Part shown: one piece after another, positions 1-6,572 of the stretch
How the letters are laid out: every line of letters begins with the position of its first letter
How positions within the stretch are numbered: position 1 is the stretch's first letter
DNA from: Lachnospiraceae bacterium UBA3863
Lineage (GTDB): Bacteria; Bacillota; Clostridia; Lachnospirales; Lachnospiraceae
Reading direction: 5' to 3'
NCBI GenBank assembly: GCA_002392385.1
Contig: DGGX01000062.1
Location: 638 to 8,302 of the forward strand
DNA length: 7,665 nt
The notes under the pieces: generated by a model
Seen by the model: the letters and a program-made list of their open reading frames with translations, nothing else
Database searches by the model: none
What the model was told of the DNA's origin: nothing
Translations under genes and position numbers: made by a program

Positions 1-1
1 C

Positions 2-1240
2 GGGATGTGCGGTATCCGGCGCGAACTCGATGCTGTGCGCGTCGGAGAGGCCGAGCACGTCCCGCGCATATTCCACGATGGACAGCTGCATGCCCAGACA
101 CAGACCCAGAAAAGGAACGCGGTTCTCGCGGGCGTAACGGATCGCACGCAGCATGCCGTCAATGCCGCGGTCTCCGAAGCCGCCGGGGACGAGGATGGCG
201 TCCGCGCTGCCGAGGCGCTGCGCAGTGTTTTCGTCCGTGAGAGTCTCCGAATCCACCCAGTCGATGTGTACATCCGTATAAGTGGGCGCGCCGCCGTGCC
301 GGAGGGCTTCCGCCACACTGAGGTAGGCATCGTGGAGCTGGGTGTACTTGCCGACGAGGGCGACGGTCACACGCTGTTTCGGATGCTTCAGAGCGTCCAC
401 CATGGTCTTCCAGTCATCGAGATCCGGCGCCGGGCACTCCAGGTTCAGAAGGTGACAGACGGCGGGAGCGAGGTTCTCCCGCTCCATGGCCAGAGGGACT
501 TCATAGAGGGAGTCCATGTCCAGGTTCTCGATGACGTGGCCGGGTGTGACGTTGCAGAAGAGGGCGATCTTCTCCTTCATGCTGCGGGGCAGAGGCTGCT
601 CGCTCCGGCAGATCAGGATATCCGGCTGCAGTCCCATGCCCTGCATGGATTTGACGGCCATCTGGGTCGGCTTGGTCTTGAGCTCATGGCTGCAGCGCAG
701 GTAGGGGATGAGGGTGACCAGGAGGAGAATGGCATTCTCGCGGCCCACCTCCGCGCGGAACTGGCGGATGGCTTCGAGAAAAGGCTGGCTCTCGATGTCC
801 CCGATGGTGCCGCCGACCTCGATGATCGCGATGGTGGTCTCCGGATCGCCGCTGCGGTAGAAACGGCGCTTGATCTCATCAGTGATGTGGGGAATGACCT
901 GCACGGTCCCGCCGCCGTAATCGCCGTGCCGCTCTTTGTTGAGGACGGTCCAGTAGACTTTGCCGGTGGTCACGTTACTGCCGCGGTCCATGCTCTCGTC
1001 GATGAAGCGCTCGTAGTGTCCCAGATCCAGATCCGTCTCCGTCCCGTCGTCCGTCACGAAGACCTCGCCGTGCTGGATCGGGTTCATGGTCCCCGGATCC
1101 ATGTTGATGTAGGGGTCGAACTTCTGCATGGTCACGCGGTAGCCCCGCGCCTTCAGAAGCCTGCCCAGTGAGGCGGCTGTAATGCCTTTCCCCAGCCCTG
1201 AAACAACACCGCCGGTGACAAAAACATACTTCACTGCCAT
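2..1240 (-). CDS. pyrG: CTP synthase, N-terminal 413 residues (C-terminus off the left edge)
   Basis: Converts UTP to CTP in the cytoplasm using ATP and the amide of glutamine, the last step of de novo CTP synthesis. The minus-strand reading starts [19 protein letters not shown], the family's ATP-binding P-loop (about residues 10-19), followed by the [15 protein letters not shown] block, [34 protein letters not shown] and LKTKPTQ (187-193). The C-terminal class I glutaminase domain is entered: [10 protein letters not shown] carries the nucleophile Cys381. The usual length is about 535, so roughly 120 residues including the catalytic His/Glu are outside. ATG at 1240-1238 is chosen because AGGAGG (1254-1249) sits 8 nt upstream; an ATG at 1245-1243 is out of frame and stops after four codons. 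Divergent from the LysR gene. Residue 194 is Met where I expect His (KTKPTQHSVK in E. coli). Identification is secure. Confidence 0.97.
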   Translation of the reverse strand, partial: MAVKYVFVTGGVVSGLGKGITAASLGRLLKARGYRVTMQKFDPYINMDPGTMNPIQHGEVFVTDDGTETDLDLGHYERFIDESMDRGSNVTTGKVYWTVLNKERHGDYGGGTVQVIPHITDEIKRRFYRSGDPETTIAIIEVGGTIGDIESQPFLEAIRQFRAEVGRENAILLLVTLIPYLRCSHELKTKPTQMAVKSMQGMGLQPDILICRSEQPLPRSMKEKIALFCNVTPGHVIENLDMDSLYEVPLAMERENLAPAVCHLLNLECPAPDLDDWKTMVDALKHPKQRVTVALVGKYTQLHDAYLSVAEALRHGGAPTYTDVHIDWVDSETLTDENTAQRLGSADAILVPGGFGDRGIDGMLRAIRYARENRVPFLGLCLGMQLSIVEYARDVLGLSDAHSIEFAPDTAHP

Positions 1241-1246
1241 TTCATG

Positions 1247-1292
1247 CACCTCCTGTACAGCGGAATTCCTTCCTAAAACACAGTCTATTATA
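1247..1292 (-). promoter_or_regulatory. pyrG promoter -10 and ribosome binding site
   Basis: Reading the minus strand, a perfect TATAAT lies at 1292-1287, giving a start near 1280 and a leader of about 40 nt that ends in AGGAGG (1254-1249), 8 nt before the ATG. The -35 is poor: the best match at 16-bp spacing is TGGTCT (3 of 6), so an activator or a weak -35 is possible. No attenuator hairpin or pyrimidine-run initiation signal is evident in the short leader. Confidence 0.55.
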
Positions 1293-1333
1293 CGCTGCCG
1301 CACCGGAAAGACCAGAAACCGGCTATAGGGATC

Positions 1334-1364
1334 CCGGATCCTTTATCATAGCTTTTTCATATGG
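1334..1364. promoter_or_regulatory. LysR-type operator-like element, copy 1 (lysR/pyrG intergenic)
   Basis: CCGGATCC (1334-1341) is followed directly by TTTA-N2-ATAGCTTTT-N3-TATGG (1342-1364). Within it ATA-N9-TAT (1348-1362) forms an imperfect dyad with the T-N11-A spacing typical of LysR-family binding sites (T1349, A1361). The site is centred at 1355, about -65 from the predicted lysR start and about -75 from the predicted pyrG start; -65 is the classical LysR recognition position. A near copy lies at 4229-4265. That the local LysR protein binds here is inferred from the box, the position and the duplication. Confidence 0.5.
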
Positions 1365-1383
1365 TAAGGCACGATCCAAACAA

Positions 1384-1413
1384 TTGGCGTAGGGACGACG
1401 CAGGGTATACAAT
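1384..1413 (+). promoter_or_regulatory. Predicted lysR promoter
   Basis: TTGGCG (1384-1389) and TACAAT (1408-1413, inside TATACAAT) are separated by 18 bp and match the sigma-70/sigma-A consensus at 4 and 5 of 6 positions. The start would be near 1420, leaving a leader of about 33 nt. The GAGAGG at 1441-1446, 6 nt before the ATG, is an adequate ribosome binding site. The LysR-type site at 1348-1362 lies just upstream, as expected for autoregulation. Confidence 0.45.
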
Positions 1414-1452
1414 ACCTTTGACTGCAGAAGTGTTTGGAAAGAGAGGCTTTTT

Positions 1453-2406
1453 ATGGATTTCAAGACGCTTCAGTATTTCTACACGGTTGCCAGGGAGCAG
1501 AACATCACACACGCCGCCCGCAAGCTTCACATCAGCCAGCCGCCGCTCTCCGCGCAGATCCGGCAGCTGGAGGAGGACCTGGGCGTTCAGCTGTTCATCC
1601 GCGGCAGACGCCGGCTGCAGCTCACAGATGCCGGCATGGTCCTGTTCAAGAGATCCGAGCAGATCCTGAAACTGGTGCAGGACACCCGGGAGGAACTGCG
1701 ATCGCTGGACAAGGAGATGACGGGGAAGATCCGGATCGGACAGGTGGAGGGCCGCGCACCCTATCTCACCGCACGCTGGATCGCCGGCTTCCGGGAGGAA
1801 TTTCCGCTGGTGGAATTCTCTCTCTGGAACGGGAGCAGCGACGAAGTGGCGGAACAGCTGCACCGGGGGCTGATCGATATCGCCGTGATCGCGGCACCGT
1901 ACGATGCGGAGCAGCTGGAGGGGATCAGTGTCGGCCGAGAACCCTGGGTGGCGATCCTGCCGGCAGGGCATCCGCTGACGCAGGAGTCCGGCTGCGAGCT
2001 GCCGCTGAGAAAACTGGAGGGTGAGCCCCTGATCATTCCCGACCGTCCGTCGCGGATCGAGGCGGTCCGCCGCTGGTTCAGCGACATCGGCGTCCAGCCG
2101 CAGATCCTGTGCACACTGTCCAGCTACGTGGACGCCGTCGCCCTCGCCGAGCAGGGGGCGGGGATCAGTATTTTCCCGCAGGGGACTTACACGCCCAATC
2201 CGCATATCGCCACGCGGGTGATCACGGAGCCTGCCAAATACATCGAGTACTTCTGCACCTGGGAGAGAAGCGCCCCGCCCCGCGGACTGGTACAGGCGTT
2301 CCTGGAGTTCGTAGAGGACTTCATGGAAGAGGACCGGATCCACGGGGACCGCTACCGCGTGAAAGAACCGGTCTTTGAGATCCCGGAAGGGGCAGAGATG
2401 CTGTAA
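1453..2406 (+). CDS. LysR-family transcriptional regulator
   Basis: A 317-residue regulator with the standard family plan. Residues 1-60 are the winged helix-turn-helix (MDFKTLQYFYTVAREQNITH, then AARKLHISQPPLSAQIRQLE and EDLGVQLFIRGRRRLQLTDAG). Residues 61-88 form the linker helix. Residues from about 89 to 290 form the periplasmic-binding-protein-like effector domain, including GKIRIGQVEG at its start and GAGISIFPQG near its end. A tail of about 27 mostly charged residues follows, making it slightly longer than the usual 290-300. Such proteins bind DNA as tetramers and activate when a small molecule occupies the effector domain. It is divergent from pyrG, convergent with asnB, and one gene away from glnN and gltB, so a role in glutamine or nitrogen control is a reasonable inference, analogous to GltC of Bacillus subtilis. 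The ligand cannot be read from the sequence. The family call is secure; the target genes are not proven. Confidence 0.93.
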   Translation: MDFKTLQYFYTVAREQNITHAARKLHISQPPLSAQIRQLEEDLGVQLFIRGRRRLQLTDAGMVLFKRSEQILKLVQDTREELRSLDKEMTGKIRIGQVEGRAPYLTARWIAGFREEFPLVEFSLWNGSSDEVAEQLHRGLIDIAVIAAPYDAEQLEGISVGREPWVAILPAGHPLTQESGCELPLRKLEGEPLIIPDRPSRIEAVRRWFSDIGVQPQILCTLSSYVDAVALAEQGAGISIFPQGTYTPNPHIATRVITEPAKYIEYFCTWERSAPPRGLVQAFLEFVEDFMEEDRIHGDRYRVKEPVFEIPEGAEML

Positions 2407-2410
2407 CATC

Positions 2411-2459
2411 GCAAGACCGCGTAAGACCGCGCAGAGAACCGTTCCCTGCGCGGTCTTGC
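2411..2459. repeat. Convergent-gap hairpin with REP-like core (possible bidirectional terminator)
   Basis: Between the stops of lysR and asnB, AAGACCGCGCAG (2423-2434) pairs perfectly with CTGCGCGGTCTT (2446-2457), a 12-bp GC-rich stem. Its apex is AGAACCGTTCC. The 17-nt centre CAGAGAACCGTTCCCTG (2432-2448) matches 16 of 17 bases of the repeat core at 6581-6597, although the outer stem is unrelated. AAGACCGCG is also present one period earlier (2413-2421), so the right arm can pair with either copy (GCAAGACCGCG/CGCGGTCTTGC for the outer one). No T-run follows on either strand, so a classical intrinsic terminator is not supported. It may still help end or protect both converging transcripts. 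Confidence 0.6.
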
Positions 2460-2461
2460 TG

Positions 2462-4093
2462 TCATCGGCCGCTCGCGCCGTAGTTGGAGAGGACGCGGGC
2501 AGACGGGTCGTTCACATCACAGCCGTCCCAGCTGCGGTTGGGCATCCAGAAGTCCGGGATCATCTGTGACTGGCCGGGGTAGTACTTCTCGAAGATCTCG
2601 CGGTAGAGGAGGGACTCCTTCGTGAAGGGGCGGGCATGGTCATAGCGGGCACAGCGCGCCTGAAATTCCCCGTCGCTGTATGTGCGCTCCGCGTACGCCA
2701 TGAGATCGTCCCGCAGGGAGTGGCCGACGGCGTCGGAGAAGGCTGCTTTCTCGCGCATGAGGATCTCCCGGGGGATCAGCGCGTCCTTCTCGAAGGCGCG
2801 GCGCAGGAGGTACTTGCCGATCCCGTACCGGTTCATCTTCAGTGCCGGGTCGATCCGCATCACGTAGTCGACGAAGTCGAGATCGCCGAAGGGCACGCGC
2901 GCCTCCAGGGAGTGGACGCTGATACAGCGGTCCGCCCGCAGGACATCGTACATGTGGATCTCGCGGATGCGCTTGCGCGCCTCCTCCTGGAAGGCCTCCG
3001 CGGAAGGAGCGAAATCCGTGTACTTGTACCCGAACAGCTCGTCCGAGATCTCGCCGGTGAGAATGACCCGGACGTCCGTGTTTTCATGGATCCACTTGCA
3101 GACAAGGTACATGCCGATGGACGCGCGGACGGTGGTGATGTCGTAGGTGCCGAGTGCTGCGATGACCGGCTCGACCGCCTCCAGGACGTCCTGTCCGGAG
3201 ATGATGACCTCATGGTGGTCGCTGCCGATGTAGTCCGCCACTTTGCGCGCGTAGCGGAGGTCGATGGCGTCAGTGTCCATGCCGATGGAGAAGGTCTGCA
3301 GAGGCCTGTCCAGAAGCCTGGCGGCAGCGCCGCAGACCAGGGAAGAGTCGAGGCCGCCCGACAGGAGAAAACCGACCGGGGCATCGGCGTCGAGTCTTTT
3401 TTCGATACCCTTCAGGAGACGGCTGCGGATCCCGGCACAGATCTCATCGATGTCGCTGCACTTCCCGCCGACGTCTGCCCCCTCTCCCTGCACGATGTCA
3501 CCCCCGACCACGGGACCCGCCGGCGAGGAGGGATCGCAGTAACAGGTGAAGGCACCGTCCCGGAAGAAGTGACCGGGCGGAAAAGGCAGGATCAGTCCGT
3601 AGACGCCCACCAGACTTTTGGGCTCAGACGCGAACCAGATGGCGCCGGTCTCATCGTATCCGTAATAGAGAGGACGGATCCCGATGGGATCGCGTGCCGC
3701 GACGAGGCCGCCGGAGGCGCCGTCAAAGAGAACCAGGGCAAATTCCGCGTCCAGCAGAGAGAACATACTGCTGCCCAGCCGCTCGTAGAGAGGCAGGAGC
3801 AGTTCACAGTCGCTGTCGCTCGCAAAGGAGTATCCCAGCCCTTCCAGATAGGTGCGGAGAGGGCGGAACCCGTAGAGCTCGCCGTTGCAGACGACCGCGT
3901 TTTTTCCGTATACAAAAGGCTGCATGCCTTCTTCCGTCAGCCCCATGATGGACAGGCGGTTGAAGCCCAGGATCCCGCAGGGAACGCGCAGGATCCGGGA
4001 GGCATCCGGGCCGCGGGAGGCGGTCCTGGCCAGGAGAGCGGCAAAGGTCTCTTCCGACAGGGAAGAGCGGCTGCAGGCGAGTATCGAACACAT
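2462..4093 (-). CDS. asnB: Glutamine-hydrolysing asparagine synthetase B
   Basis: Makes asparagine from aspartate, ATP and glutamine. The 543-residue protein matches the E. coli AsnB plan (554). The N-terminal class II glutaminase starts MCSILACS, with Cys2 as nucleophile once Met is removed; supporting residues are RLSI (46-49), NGELYG (70-75) and SDSDCE (D95). The synthetase domain has the PP-loop SGGLDSS (245-251), YDITTVRAS (317-325), GEISDELFG (347-355), LEARVPF (396-402) and MREKAAFSD with Lys449, and ends with a DPSARV segment like the E. coli C-terminus. The start at 4093 is chosen over the in-frame ATG at 4126 because Cys must follow Met and AAAGGAAA lies just upstream. Residues about 185-215 form a low-complexity Gly/Asp-rich insert between the domains. 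Ile349 replaces the Gly of the usual GEGSDE; Glu348 and Asp351 are kept. Convergent with lysR and divergent from glnN. Confidence 0.95.
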   Translation of the reverse strand: MCSILACSRSSLSEETFAALLARTASRGPDASRILRVPCGILGFNRLSIMGLTEEGMQPFVYGKNAVVCNGELYGFRPLRTYLEGLGYSFASDSDCELLLPLYERLGSSMFSLLDAEFALVLFDGASGGLVAARDPIGIRPLYYGYDETGAIWFASEPKSLVGVYGLILPFPPGHFFRDGAFTCYCDPSSPAGPVVGGDIVQGEGADVGGKCSDIDEICAGIRSRLLKGIEKRLDADAPVGFLLSGGLDSSLVCGAAARLLDRPLQTFSIGMDTDAIDLRYARKVADYIGSDHHEVIISGQDVLEAVEPVIAALGTYDITTVRASIGMYLVCKWIHENTDVRVILTGEISDELFGYKYTDFAPSAEAFQEEARKRIREIHMYDVLRADRCISVHSLEARVPFGDLDFVDYVMRIDPALKMNRYGIGKYLLRRAFEKDALIPREILMREKAAFSDAVGHSLRDDLMAYAERTYSDGEFQARCARYDHARPFTKESLLYREIFEKYYPGQSQMIPDFWMPNRSWDGCDVNDPSARVLSNYGASGR

Positions 4094-4108
4094 AGAGATT
4101 TCCTTTCC

Positions 4109-4175
4109 GGTCGTCCGCACGGACACCGCGGCACTGCATGCACACTGCAGGCTGTTTCCGTGCGGGACCTTTTTT
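4109..4175 (+). terminator. Plus-strand terminator-like hairpin in the asnB 5' leader
   Basis: CCGCACGGA (4115-4123) pairs with TCCGTGCGG (4157-4165). After a 2-nt bulge (4113-4114), GGTC (4109-4112) pairs with GACC (4166-4169), and T6 follows immediately at 4170-4175. A smaller CTGCA/TGCAG hairpin sits in the 33-nt loop. The T-run is on the plus strand, so as an intrinsic terminator it would stop transcription running antisense through asnB toward glnN, for example read-through from lysR. On the asnB transcript the same hairpin would lie just upstream of the ribosome binding site with no T-run after it. Confidence 0.45.
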
Positions 4176-4186
4176 ATTTCTTAAAA

Positions 4187-4215
4187 AGCATGCCATCCGC
4201 CCGGCGAAAAAACAA
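4187..4215 (-). promoter_or_regulatory. Weak candidate asnB promoter
   Basis: On the minus strand TTGTTT (4215-4210), 17 bp of spacer and CATGCT (4192-4187), preceded by TGG as an extended -10, give a weak promoter (3 of 6 matches in each box). A start near 4180 would give a leader of about 87 nt that includes the hairpin at 4109-4169. The LysR-type site at 4249-4263 would lie about 76 bp upstream. This is the best candidate I can see but is not convincing alone. Confidence 0.22.
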
Positions 4216-4228
4216 CGGCGCAGACATA

Positions 4229-4265
4229 CCGGATCCCTCGGGTTTACGATAGCTTTTCGGTATGG
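4229..4265. promoter_or_regulatory. LysR-type operator-like element, copy 2 (asnB/glnN intergenic)
   Basis: CCGGATCC (4229-4236), a 6-nt insert, then TTTA-N2-ATAGCTTTT-N3-TATGG (4243-4265), identical to copy 1 at 18 of 23 positions. ATA-N9-TAT (4249-4263) again has T-N11-A spacing (T4250, A4262). It is centred at 4256, 18 bp upstream of the glnN -35; copy 1 is centred 29 bp upstream of the lysR -35, a difference of 11 bp or about one helical turn. The short palindrome ACGAATCGT (4266-4274) adjoins it and could be a second half-site. It is placed to serve glnN and possibly asnB. Binding by the LysR protein is inferred. Confidence 0.5.
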
Positions 4266-4273
4266 ACGAATCG

Positions 4274-4302
4274 TTGACCTGCGAAAATACGTATGCTAAA
4301 AC
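4274..4302 (+). promoter_or_regulatory. Predicted glnN promoter
   Basis: TTGACC (4274-4279, 5 of 6) and TAAAAC (4297-4302, 4 of 6, with TGC just upstream forming an extended -10) are 17 bp apart. The start would be near 4309, giving a leader of about 70 nt. The -35 overlaps the end of the palindrome ACGAATCGT next to operator copy 2, so a bound regulator would touch the polymerase. Confidence 0.55.
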
Positions 4303-4312
4303 GAAATTGCGC

Positions 4313-4348
4313 GGTGCACTGTGCGGAAAACAATCCGGCAAGTGCGCC
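4313..4348 (+). promoter_or_regulatory. Stem-loop in the glnN leader
   Basis: GGTGCACT (4313-4320) pairs with AGTGCGCC (4341-4348), 8 bp with one G-U. Inside, after a 3 by 3 internal loop, CGGA (4324-4327) pairs with TCCG (4334-4337) around AAACAA. No T-run follows, so it is not an intrinsic terminator, and it does not resemble a glutamine riboswitch that I know. The ribosome binding site AAGGAGG (4363-4369) is 14 nt further on and left free. It may only stabilise the message. Confidence 0.35.
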
Positions 4349-4378
4349 TCAGGCCATAAGACAAGGAGGAGAGAAGAG

Positions 4379-6487
4379 ATGAGAGAACAGAGATCGATCC
4401 CCGAGCTGTACGGGAGTCTGGTGTTCAATGAGCGCGTAATGAGAGAGCGTCTGCCCAAGGATGTGTACAAGGCGGTCCACAAGACGATCGCCAACGGCAC
4501 GCACCTGGAACTGGACGTGGCCAATACGGTGGCTTCCGTGATGAAGGAGTGGGCGATCGAGAACGGAGCGACCCATTTCACCCACTGGTTCCAGCCGATG
4601 ACCGGCCTGACAGCGGAGAAGCACGACGGCTTTCTCTCCCCCGAGCCGGACGGCACGGTGCTGATGGAATTCTCGGGCAAGGAGCTGGTCCGGGGCGAGC
4701 CGGACGCATCGAGTTTCCCCTCCGGCGGTCTCCGGGCGACCTTCGAGGCCAGGGGCTATACCGGATGGGATCCGTCGTCGCCTGCTTTTATCAAGGACGG
4801 ATCGCTGTATATTCCGACCGTATTCCTCTCCTACGGAGGGGAGGCACTGGACAAGAAGACCCCGCTCCTGCGCTCCATGGAAGCGCTGAGCCGGCAGGCG
4901 GTGAGGGTGCTCAGGCTCCTGGGTGACGAGGAAGTGACCAGAGTCCAGACCACTGTGGGGTCGGAGCAGGAGTATTTCCTCATCGACAAGGAGGACTACA
5001 AGAAGCGCAAGGACCTGCTCTTCACCGGGCGCACGCTCCTTGGCGCACCGGCACCCAAGGGGCAGGAGATGGAAGACCACTATTTCGGCGTCATCAAGCC
5101 CAAAGTGGCCGCCTACATGCACGAGCTGGAGATGGAACTGTGGAAGCTCGGCATCCCAGCCAAGACCAAGCACAACGAGGTCGCTCCGTCTCAGCACGAG
5201 CTGGCGCCGGTCTTCGAGACGACCAACATCGCTGTGGACCACAACCAGCTGACCATGGAGGTCATGAAGAAGGTCGCCGACCGCATGGATCTGGCCTGCC
5301 TGCTGCATGAGAAGCCCTTCGAGGGGATCAACGGATCGGGCAAGCACAACAACTGGTCCATCTCCACGGGCAAGGGAGAGAACCTGCTCGATCCGGGCAG
5401 TCATCCGGCGCAGAATCTGCGTTTTCTCGTGTTCCTGATGGCGGTCATCGCGGCTGTGGATGAGTACGCCGACATCCTCCGCGTCTCCGTGGCCACAGCC
5501 GGCAACGACCACCGCCTCGGCGGCAATGAGGCGCCGCCCGCCATCATCTCCATGTTCGTCGGCGATGAGCTGGCCGGTGTGCTGCAGAGTATCGAGGACG
5601 GATCTGCCTTCCACGAGACCGGCAAGGTGCAGATGGAGACAGGCGCGAAGATCCTGCCCCACTTCACAAAGGACAACACGGACCGCAACAGGACGTCGCC
5701 TTTTGCTTTCACCGGCAACAAGTTCGAGTTCCGTATGCCGGGGTCCTCGCTCTCCGTGGCCAACGCCAACATCGTCCTGAACACGGCGGTGGCGGAGACG
5801 CTGCGCAGGACCGCGGACGCGCTGGAAGGCGTGCCCGCCGCAGAGATGGAGCAGGCAGTGCGGCAGTATCTGCGGGATACCCTGACCGTCCACAAGAGGA
5901 TCCTCTTCAACGGAAACGGCTATACAGATGAGTGGGTGGAAGAAGCTCACAGACGCGGACTGGACGACCTGCGCTCCCTGCCGGACGCCATGCCCCACTG
6001 GATCAGTGAGAAGAGTATCGGGCTGTTCACCTCCCACGGGATCTTCTCGAAGGAGGAGATCTACTCCCGCTACGAGATCCTGCTGGAGAACTACTCCAAG
6101 ACCGTGCACATCGAGTCGCTGACACTGCAGGAGATGGTGCGCAAGGACTTCACTGCCGGCCTGGTGAGCTATCTGAAGGAGCTGACGCAGGAGGCCTCTC
6201 TGAAGAAGGCGCTCGTGCCGGACGCGGGGCTGTCCCTGGAGGAGTCCCTGATACGGGAACTGTCCGCGGATGCGGCAGCTATGCAGGAGCGCCTGCAGAA
6301 ACTGTCAGCCGACACGCAGCAGGCGGAGCAGATCGGCGACGGCCTGGCGCAGGCGGCCTTCTACGAGTCGACGGTCCTGCAGGATATGGAGCAGCTGCGT
6401 TCAGTGGTGGACGGCGCCGAACAGAAGATTCCGGACGCCTTCCTTCCGTATCCGACCTACGGGGAGATCCTTTTCTCGCTGCGATGA
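4379..6487 (+). CDS. glnN: Glutamine synthetase type III
   Basis: Makes glutamine from glutamate, ammonia and ATP in the cytoplasm. At 702 residues it has the GSIII length (about 700-730), far longer than the 440-470 of GSI. Family signatures in order: RSIPELYGSLVFNERVM at the N-terminus, THFTHWFQPMTG (65-76), SEQEYFLID (195-203), GAPAPKGQEMEDHYFG (222-237), NEVAPSQHELAP (266-277), EKPFEGINGSGKHNNWS (311-327), TAGNDHRLGGNEAPPA (373-388), FAFTGNKFEFRMPGSS (442-457), and the C-terminal PYPTYGEILFS. These include the metal-binding Glu and the ATP/glutamate loops. Start ATG 4379 has AAGGAGG 9 nt upstream and begins the conserved N-terminus; an in-frame ATG at 4262 lies inside the operator and has no ribosome binding site. 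It shares its orientation with gltB, 152 nt downstream, and the pair would form the GS/GOGAT ammonia-assimilation cycle. The symbol glnN is the usual one for GSIII; glnA is also used. Confidence 0.96.
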   Translation: MREQRSIPELYGSLVFNERVMRERLPKDVYKAVHKTIANGTHLELDVANTVASVMKEWAIENGATHFTHWFQPMTGLTAEKHDGFLSPEPDGTVLMEFSGKELVRGEPDASSFPSGGLRATFEARGYTGWDPSSPAFIKDGSLYIPTVFLSYGGEALDKKTPLLRSMEALSRQAVRVLRLLGDEEVTRVQTTVGSEQEYFLIDKEDYKKRKDLLFTGRTLLGAPAPKGQEMEDHYFGVIKPKVAAYMHELEMELWKLGIPAKTKHNEVAPSQHELAPVFETTNIAVDHNQLTMEVMKKVADRMDLACLLHEKPFEGINGSGKHNNWSISTGKGENLLDPGSHPAQNLRFLVFLMAVIAAVDEYADILRVSVATAGNDHRLGGNEAPPAIISMFVGDELAGVLQSIEDGSAFHETGKVQMETGAKILPHFTKDNTDRNRTSPFAFTGNKFEFRMPGSSLSVANANIVLNTAVAETLRRTADALEGVPAAEMEQAVRQYLRDTLTVHKRILFNGNGYTDEWVEEAHRRGLDDLRSLPDAMPHWISEKSIGLFTSHGIFSKEEIYSRYEILLENYSKTVHIESLTLQEMVRKDFTAGLVSYLKELTQEASLKKALVPDAGLSLEESLIRELSADAAAMQERLQKLSADTQQAEQIGDGLAQAAFYESTVLQDMEQLRSVVDGAEQKIPDAFLPYPTYGEILFSLR

Positions 6488-6507
6488 AGGGGACTCACAC
6501 AGGGGGC

Positions 6508-6534
6508 TCACACAGGGGACGGTTCTCTGTGTGA
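6508..6534 (-). repeat. REP-like hairpin unit 1
   Basis: TCACACAG (6508-6515) and CTGTGTGA (6527-6534) form an 8-bp stem around GGGACGGTTCT, the reverse complement of the unit 2 loop. The loop can extend the stem with G-U, G-C, G-U and A-U pairs, closing on the triloop CGG (6520-6522). Confidence 0.7.
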
Positions 6535-6572
6535 ATGCAGCTGAAAATGCGTTGCGAAGCCGCATATTTGCT

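Noticed and set aside
5..1171. 388-codon plus-strand open frame
   Set aside because: It lies antisense to pyrG, whose minus-strand frame matches CTP synthase throughout; the open frame is a by-product of high GC codon use and has no family resemblance.
2423..2457. Classical intrinsic terminator between lysR and asnB
   Set aside because: The stem is strong but no T-run follows on either strand, so it is listed as a repeat hairpin with only possible terminator function.
4091..4126. Upstream ATG at 4126 as the asnB start
   Set aside because: It would bury the catalytic Cys at residue 13; the class II glutaminase needs Cys directly after the initiator Met, as given by the ATG at 4093, which also has a ribosome binding site.
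4113..4175. Asparagine T-box leader for asnB
   Set aside because: ACCGCG, part of the T-box consensus, appears at 4125-4130 but on the plus strand, antisense to asnB. The remaining consensus bases do not match and there is no room for the specifier stem.
2636..4252. 538-codon plus-strand open frame
   Set aside because: It is antisense to asnB, which has full family signatures. It has no ribosome binding site and resembles no protein family.
4262..4378. Upstream ATG at 4262 as the glnN start
   Set aside because: It falls inside the operator-like element upstream of the promoter, has no ribosome binding site and adds 39 residues not typical of GSIII.
4349..6109. 586-codon minus-strand open frame
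   Set aside because: Antisense shadow of glnN; rich in Leu, Val, His and Arg as expected from reversed GC-rich codons, with no recognisable motif.
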